From NCBI RefSeq assembly GCF_004571065.1, contig NZ_SPQN01000004.1, forward strand, positions 58,486 to 122,485: 64,000 nucleotides of DNA, given 5' to 3'. The position numbers were made by a program, and so were the translations under genes. Source of the DNA: Geodermatophilus sp. DF01-2. Its GTDB lineage: Bacteria > Actinomycetota > Actinomycetes > Mycobacteriales > Geodermatophilaceae. The notes under the pieces are model-generated. The model was given only the letters and a program-made list of their open reading frames with translations, was not told the DNA's origin and made no database searches. Positions 60,110-64,000 of the stretch are shown here, one piece after another; the stretch's first letter is position 1, and each line of letters begins with the position of its first letter.

Positions 60110-61032
60110 GCGCCGGCCGCACGGGGGACGCGGCGCCCGTCGCCTGGCTGGTGACCGGCGCACGCGGCCAGCTCGGCGGCGACCTGCGGGCCGTGCTGGC
60201 CGGCCGGCCCGGCGACAGCGTCACGGCGCTCGGTCGGGCCGAGCTCGACCTCACCGACGAGCGACGGGTCCGGGACGTCGTCCGCGGCTGGCTGGCCCGG
60301 GCGCGCGAGCGGGGGGAACGCCCCGTCGTCCTCAACGCCGCCGCCTACACCGCCGTCGACGCCGCTGAGACCGACGAGACGACGGCGTTGCTGGTCAACG
60401 GCCGCGCCCCCGGCTGGCTGGCCGAGGAACTGGCCGGCCACGGCCGATTCGTGCACGTCTCCACCGACTACGTCTTCGACGGCACGGCCACCGAGCCCTA
60501 TCCGGTGGACGCCCCGGTGGCACCGCGTTCGGCCTACGGCCGGACCAAGGCGGCGGGGGAGCGGGCGGTCGCGGCCGCCGGGGGCGACGCCACCGTCGTC
60601 CGGACCGCGTGGGTGTACGGCGCGCACGGTGCCAACTTCGTCCGCACGATGGCCCGCCTCGAGCGGGAGCAGGAGACGGTCCGGGTGGTCGACGACCAGG
60701 TCGGTTCGCCGACGTGGGCAGCCGACCTCGCGGCCGGACTGGTCGCCGCCGGGGCCCGCGCGGAGCCGCTGCCGCCGGTGCTGCACTGCGCCAACACGGG
60801 GCACGTCTCCTGGCACGGGCTGGCCCGGGCGGTGTTCGCGGGAATCGGGGCGGATCCGGCCCGCGTCATCCCGACGTCCACCGCGGACTTCCCCCGGCCG
60901 GCGCCACGCCCGGGCTGGTCGGTCCTCGACCTGTCCACCTGGCTCGCTGCCGGACTGCCGCCCCCCCGGCCCTGGGAGGCCGCGCTGACGGAGTTCCTGA
61001 CCGCCGTCTGCGGTCGGACGGAACGGCCGTAG
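60106..61032 (+). CDS. rfbD: dTDP-4-dehydrorhamnose reductase RfbD
   Basis: Last step of dTDP-L-rhamnose synthesis. 308 residues, GTG 60106. WLVTGARGQLGGDLRAVLAG, VVLNAAAYTAVDAAETDE, HVSTDYVFDGTATEPYPVDA, YGRTKAAGERAV (Tyr-x3-Lys), VYGAHGANFVRTM. Rhamnose is a wall-polymer and linkage sugar in Actinobacteria, consistent with the LCP gene next door. Confidence 0.95.
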   Translation: MSAGRTGDAAPVAWLVTGARGQLGGDLRAVLAGRPGDSVTALGRAELDLTDERRVRDVVRGWLARARERGERPVVLNAAAYTAVDAAETDETTALLVNGRAPGWLAEELAGHGRFVHVSTDYVFDGTATEPYPVDAPVAPRSAYGRTKAAGERAVAAAGGDATVVRTAWVYGAHGANFVRTMARLEREQETVRVVDDQVGSPTWAADLAAGLVAAGARAEPLPPVLHCANTGHVSWHGLARAVFAGIGADPARVIPTSTADFPRPAPRPGWSVLDLSTWLAAGLPPPRPWEAALTEFLTAVCGRTERP

Positions 61033-61067
61033 CCCGCTCCCGAGACCGCCCGGCACGAACCCCCCGC

Positions 61068-61095
61068 TTCAGTTGCGCCGCGTGACTGCCGATAA
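61068..61095 (+). promoter_or_regulatory. Sigma28/WhiG-type promoter upstream of surface-protein genes
   Basis: TTCAG at 61068-61072, 15-base spacer, GCCGATAA at 61088-61095, a perfect -10 for this sigma class. The predicted start near 61102 leaves a leader of about 165 bases before the gene at 61266. Suggests that the LGFP protein is made with the flagellar regulon. Confidence 0.55.
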
Positions 61096-61265
61096 CGAGT
61101 CGTGACCGGCGTCAGGCGCGCACCACCGCGGCCTGATCGCAGTGCGGCCGACGGAGGTACGGGTGATGGTGTTCAGCTGGCGAGGGGCTTCGGTGTCCCA
61201 CGGGCGTCGATCGGCCGGGGCGGTCCGGCCCGGTCCCGGAGGCGCCGCGGTCGCCGGGCTCGTGG

Positions 61266-61832
61266 GTGTCCGCCGTGGCTGACCGGCGTGTCGCCCTGGG
61301 GGTGCTGGCGTTGGCCACGGCGGCCGCAGCCGGCGCGGGTGTCGCGCTCGTCGGCCAGGAGGTCGCGCCGACCGTCGACGCCGGCTCCGCGTCCGATCCG
61401 GCGCCGACGCCCCCAGCGACCGCAGTCGGCGGGCCCGGGACCGCCGGGCCGGCTGGGACGTCGGCCCCCGTGAACCCCAACCCCATCCCGGAGGACCCGG
61501 CGGACGTCGCGACGGACACGGCCGTCCCCGAGGGCGTGTCCGTGCAGATCACGTACGCCACGGTGGACGCGGCGGCAGGCGGCGTCGTCGTGGGCGGTTA
61601 CGTCGCGGGTGTCATCGAGGACGGCGGCACCTGCCGGCTGGTCCTCGCCCAGGACGGGCAGTCGTTCAGCGCCGAGTCCGAGGGGCTCGCCGACGTCAGC
61701 AACACCACCTGCGGCCAGCTCGTCGTGCCCACCGGATCCCTGACCTCGGGCACCTGGGACGCGACCCTCAGCTACTCCTCCCCGGCCGGTGCCGAGCGGG
61801 CGGCGTCCACCACCGCGGTGGAGGTGCCGTGA
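61266..61832 (+). CDS. Secreted unknown protein coupled to LGFP-repeat gene
   Basis: 188 residues from GTG 61266 (GTG 61275 possible). Signal-like RRVALGVLALATAAAAGAGV, then a Pro/Ala/Thr-rich stalk to about residue 85 and a folded beta domain (VSVQITYATVDAAAGGVVVG, CRLVLAQDGQSFSAESEG, TWDATLSYSSPAGAERAA) with two cysteines that could pair. No family recognised. Stop overlaps the next gene by 4 bases, so both products are likely to work at the cell surface. Confidence 0.78.
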   Translation: MSAVADRRVALGVLALATAAAAGAGVALVGQEVAPTVDAGSASDPAPTPPATAVGGPGTAGPAGTSAPVNPNPIPEDPADVATDTAVPEGVSVQITYATVDAAAGGVVVGGYVAGVIEDGGTCRLVLAQDGQSFSAESEGLADVSNTTCGQLVVPTGSLTSGTWDATLSYSSPAGAERAASTTAVEVP

Positions 61833-64000
61833 AGCTCCGTCAGCGACCGACCATGGCCCGGGCCGGTGCCGGTGGCCTGCTCCTCGCCGTCGCCGGCCTG
61901 CTCGTCGCCCTGGTCGCCGTCGTGACGCCGACCCCGGCAGCCGCCGCGGACCTCCGGGAGTTCGACCCCGGCAACATCATCTCGGACACGGTCTTCTTCG
62001 ACGCCGGCGCCATGTCGCCCGCCGCCGTGCAGACCTTCCTCTCCGAGAAGGGCGCCCGTTGCGTCCGCGGCAACGACGGCAGCCCGTGTCTCAAGGACTA
62101 CGTCGGCGCCACGACCAGCTGGGCCCCGTCGAGCTACTGCCCCGGCGGGTACAGCGGATCGGGTGCCGAGAGCGCCGCCATGATCGTCTACAAGGTCGCC
62201 CAGGCCTGCGGAGTCAACCCGCAGGTGCTGCTCGTGACGCTGCAGAAGGAGATGGGGTTCGTCCGGACGACGAACCCCACGGCGAAGATGTACGAGCGTG
62301 CCATGGGCTACGCGTGCCCGGACGACGGCACGGGCAGGTGCGATCCGGCGTATGCGGGTCTGCAGAACCAGCTGTACCGCGCGGCGAGCCAGTACCAGCG
62401 GTACGTGCAGAACCCGACGCGCTACTCGTACCGTGCCGGCGTCGTCAACAACATCCTGTACCACCCGTACAACGACTGCGGCCGGCAGGCCGTCGCCATC
62501 CGGAACGGTGCGACCGCGGCGCTGTACAACTACACCCCTTACGTGCCCAACCGCGCTGCGCTGGACGCTGGTTACGGGAGCGGGGACGGCTGCTCCTCCT
62601 ACGGCAACCGCAACTTCTTCAGCTACTTCACCGACTGGTTCGGTTCCACCCAGTCGTCGGGCAGCGGCGCGATCGCCCTGAAGTACCGGGCCCTCGGCGG
62701 GGCCGGGGCGCTCGGTGCGCCGCTCGCGGCGACGGACTGCTCCCTGCCGGACGGGGGCTGTGCGCGCGCCTACCAGCAGGGCTCCATCTACTGGTCCCCT
62801 GCGAGCGGGGCGGCGCTGTTGCGGGGCGAGGTCATGTACCGCTGGTGGAGCACCGGCGGCGTCGGCGGGCCCCTCGGCTACCCGGTCGCCGACATCGGTG
62901 GCGTCCCCGGCGGGGAGGCCGCCGCCTTCCAGGGCGGGTCGGTCTACTGGTCTCCGGCGACCGGCGCACACGCGGTGACGTCGGAGTTCCTGGCCAACTG
63001 GTGGTCCACGGGTGGGGTCACCGGCTCCCTGGGCTTCCCCGTGGCCGACAGCGGTTCGGTCGCCGGCGGCCGGGCAACGGCGTTCCAGGGCGGGTCGATC
63101 TACTGGTCCGCCAAGTCCGGGGCGCACTGGCTGGCGGGGGACGTGCTGACCCGGTACTGGGCGCTCGGGTCCACCGGCGGGACGCTCGGTTTCCCGACCA
63201 GTGACCTGGCGGGCGTTCCCGGGGGGAGCGCTGCCGTCTTCCAGGGAGGGTCGATGTACTGGTCGGCCGCGACCGGGGCCAGGTTCGTCAGGGGTGCCGA
63301 CCGGGCCGCCTGGTGGGCGACCGGGGGCGTCAGCGGGCCGCTGGGGTTCCCGGCGGGTGACACGGGTGCGGTCGGGGGCGGGTCGGCGACGGCCTTCCAA
63401 CGCGGGTCCATCTATGCGTCGCCGGCCACCGGGGCGCGTGTGCTGTCCGGTCCCGTGCTCGTGGAGTACTGGGCGACCGGAGGCCCGGAGGGTTCCCTCG
63501 GGTTCCCGGTGGCCGATCAGGGTCCGGTGACCGGGGGGCAGGCGGCGGCGTTCCAGCACGGGTCGGTCTACTGGTCGGCCGGCACGGGCGCGCACGCGGT
63601 CACCGGTGCGGCGCTGCCGGCCTACTGGGCGCGGGGTTCGATCACCGGGCCGCTGGGCTTTCCGACCGGGGACACCGCGGAGGTGACCGGCCGGGACGGG
63701 GTCCGGGGGCTGGTGAGTCCGTTCGCCGGCGCAACGCTGTACTGGTCGCAGGCGACCCGGGCGCGGGTGGTCTCCGGTGACGTGCTGGCCGGCTACGTGC
63801 GGGCGGGGGGTCCCGGCGCGCTCGGGTTCCCGCTGGCCGATCAGGGTCCGGTGACCGGGGGGCAGGCGGCGGCGTTCCAGCACGGGTCGGTCTACTGGTC
63901 GGCCGGCACGGGCGCGCACGCGGTCACCGGTGCGGCGCTGCCGGCCTACTGGGCGCGGGGTTCGATCACCGGGCCGCTGGGCTTTCCGACCGGGGACACC
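61829..64000 (+). CDS. Secreted lysozyme-like protein with LGFP repeats (3' end outside window)
   Basis: At least 724 residues; GTG 61829. Signal peptide (AGGLLLAVAGLLVALVAVVT, AAAA cut site). Residues about 40-280 resemble the N-terminal domain found before LGFP repeats, with a lytic-enzyme-like AQACGVNPQVLLVTLQKEMG and several cysteines. From about residue 290, repeats of about 54 residues: LGAPLAATDCSLPDGG, LGYPVADIGGVPGGEAAAFQ, LGFPVADSGSVAGGRATAFQ, LGFPTSDLAGVPGGSAAVFQ and so on, each with GGSIYWSPATGA. LGFP repeats bind the actinobacterial wall or mycolate layer. The last two repeats shown are a near-exact DNA duplication. Confidence 0.92.
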   Translation, partial: MKLRQRPTMARAGAGGLLLAVAGLLVALVAVVTPTPAAAADLREFDPGNIISDTVFFDAGAMSPAAVQTFLSEKGARCVRGNDGSPCLKDYVGATTSWAPSSYCPGGYSGSGAESAAMIVYKVAQACGVNPQVLLVTLQKEMGFVRTTNPTAKMYERAMGYACPDDGTGRCDPAYAGLQNQLYRAASQYQRYVQNPTRYSYRAGVVNNILYHPYNDCGRQAVAIRNGATAALYNYTPYVPNRAALDAGYGSGDGCSSYGNRNFFSYFTDWFGSTQSSGSGAIALKYRALGGAGALGAPLAATDCSLPDGGCARAYQQGSIYWSPASGAALLRGEVMYRWWSTGGVGGPLGYPVADIGGVPGGEAAAFQGGSVYWSPATGAHAVTSEFLANWWSTGGVTGSLGFPVADSGSVAGGRATAFQGGSIYWSAKSGAHWLAGDVLTRYWALGSTGGTLGFPTSDLAGVPGGSAAVFQGGSMYWSAATGARFVRGADRAAWWATGGVSGPLGFPAGDTGAVGGGSATAFQRGSIYASPATGARVLSGPVLVEYWATGGPEGSLGFPVADQGPVTGGQAAAFQHGSVYWSAGTGAHAVTGAALPAYWARGSITGPLGFPTGDTAEVTGRDGVRGLVSPFAGATLYWSQATRARVVSGDVLAGYVRAGGPGALGFPLADQGPVTGGQAAAFQHGSVYWSAGTGAHAVTGAALPAYWARGSITGPLGFPTGDT
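63514..64000 (+). repeat. 324-bp direct duplication inside LGFP gene
   Basis: 63514-63676 and 63838-64000 match base for base over the stretch read, offset 324 bases (two LGFP repeats, 108 codons). The third, intervening block (63677-63837) differs. The copy continues past the window end, so more units may follow. Recent unequal recombination or gene conversion is indicated. Confidence 0.9.

Noticed and set aside
58757..60163. N-terminal extension of the LCP protein to 991 residues
   Set aside because: The extra part is antisense to rfbB; the GTG at 58756 gives the expected basic tail and membrane helix.
61772..63919. 715-codon minus-strand frame opposite the LGFP gene
   Set aside because: Mirror of the repeat coding on the other strand; composition Arg/Pro/Gly without domains.

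Overview
High-GC actinobacterial chromosome. Codon use, GTGA/ATGA start-stop overlaps, frequent GTG starts, a WhiG/FliA-type motility sigma, an Asp23/Gls24 envelope-stress locus and LGFP-repeat and DUF6779 proteins all fit Actinobacteria. Motility genes next to these markers suggest a Geodermatophilaceae-like genome (Blastococcus, Geodermatophilus, Modestobacter); the genus is inference from gene content. No rRNA, tRNA, CRISPR array or transposase gene was seen.

Layout. 1-4987: 3' part of ftsH followed by the folate operon folE-folP-folB-folK and a DUF3180 membrane protein. 5094-9054: an OpuC-type quaternary-amine/osmolyte ABC transporter (ATPase divergent from two permeases and a binding lipoprotein that looks circularly permuted). 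9384-13535: DUF6779 coiled-coil protein, a wall enzyme with a degenerate NlpC/P60 domain plus a VanY domain, a PAS-GGDEF protein and a small unknown protein. 13737-18857: an envelope-stress locus with an ECF sigma factor, a zinc-finger/Asp23 protein, further Asp23/Gls24 proteins, DUF2273, DUF6286, AmaP-like and PAP2 proteins. 19158-20257: two coupled unknown genes.

20459-41684: flagellar region: sigma70-like protein, csrA, fliW, flgL, flgK, flgN (minus), fliA (plus), methyltransferase and glycosyltransferase (minus), fliC, fliD, fliS, a FliT-position gene, a SpoIIE-type phosphatase (minus), then flgB-flgC-fliE-fliF-fliG-fliH-fliI. This operon ends abruptly: the FliJ start is fused in frame to the C-terminal half of an SbcC/Rad50-like ATPase, and fliK, flgD, flgE, motAB, fliL-R and flhAB are absent. 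This looks like a rearrangement breakpoint or a misassembly. 41755-50830: surface-polysaccharide genes (GT2 transferase, flippase-like membrane protein, two hexapeptide acyltransferases, two DegT aminotransferases, Gfo/Idh dehydrogenase, epimerase, GtrA). 50924-57162: purK-purE, an acyl-CoA dehydrogenase, DUF1028, a two-subunit CoA transferase and a TIGR03089 protein. 57188-64000: LytR-CpsA-Psr protein, rfbB-rfbD of dTDP-rhamnose synthesis, and a secreted protein coupled to a large LGFP-repeat surface protein running off the end.

Regulation visible in the sequence: sigma28/WhiG-type promoters (TCAAG/TCAG, about 15 bases, GCCGWWA-like) before fliC, before flgN and before the LGFP operon; a CsrA-type hairpin with GGA in its loop in the fliC leader, matching the csrA-fliW pair nearby; and several dispersed intergenic repeat families, many of which begin exactly on the stop codon of the upstream gene.
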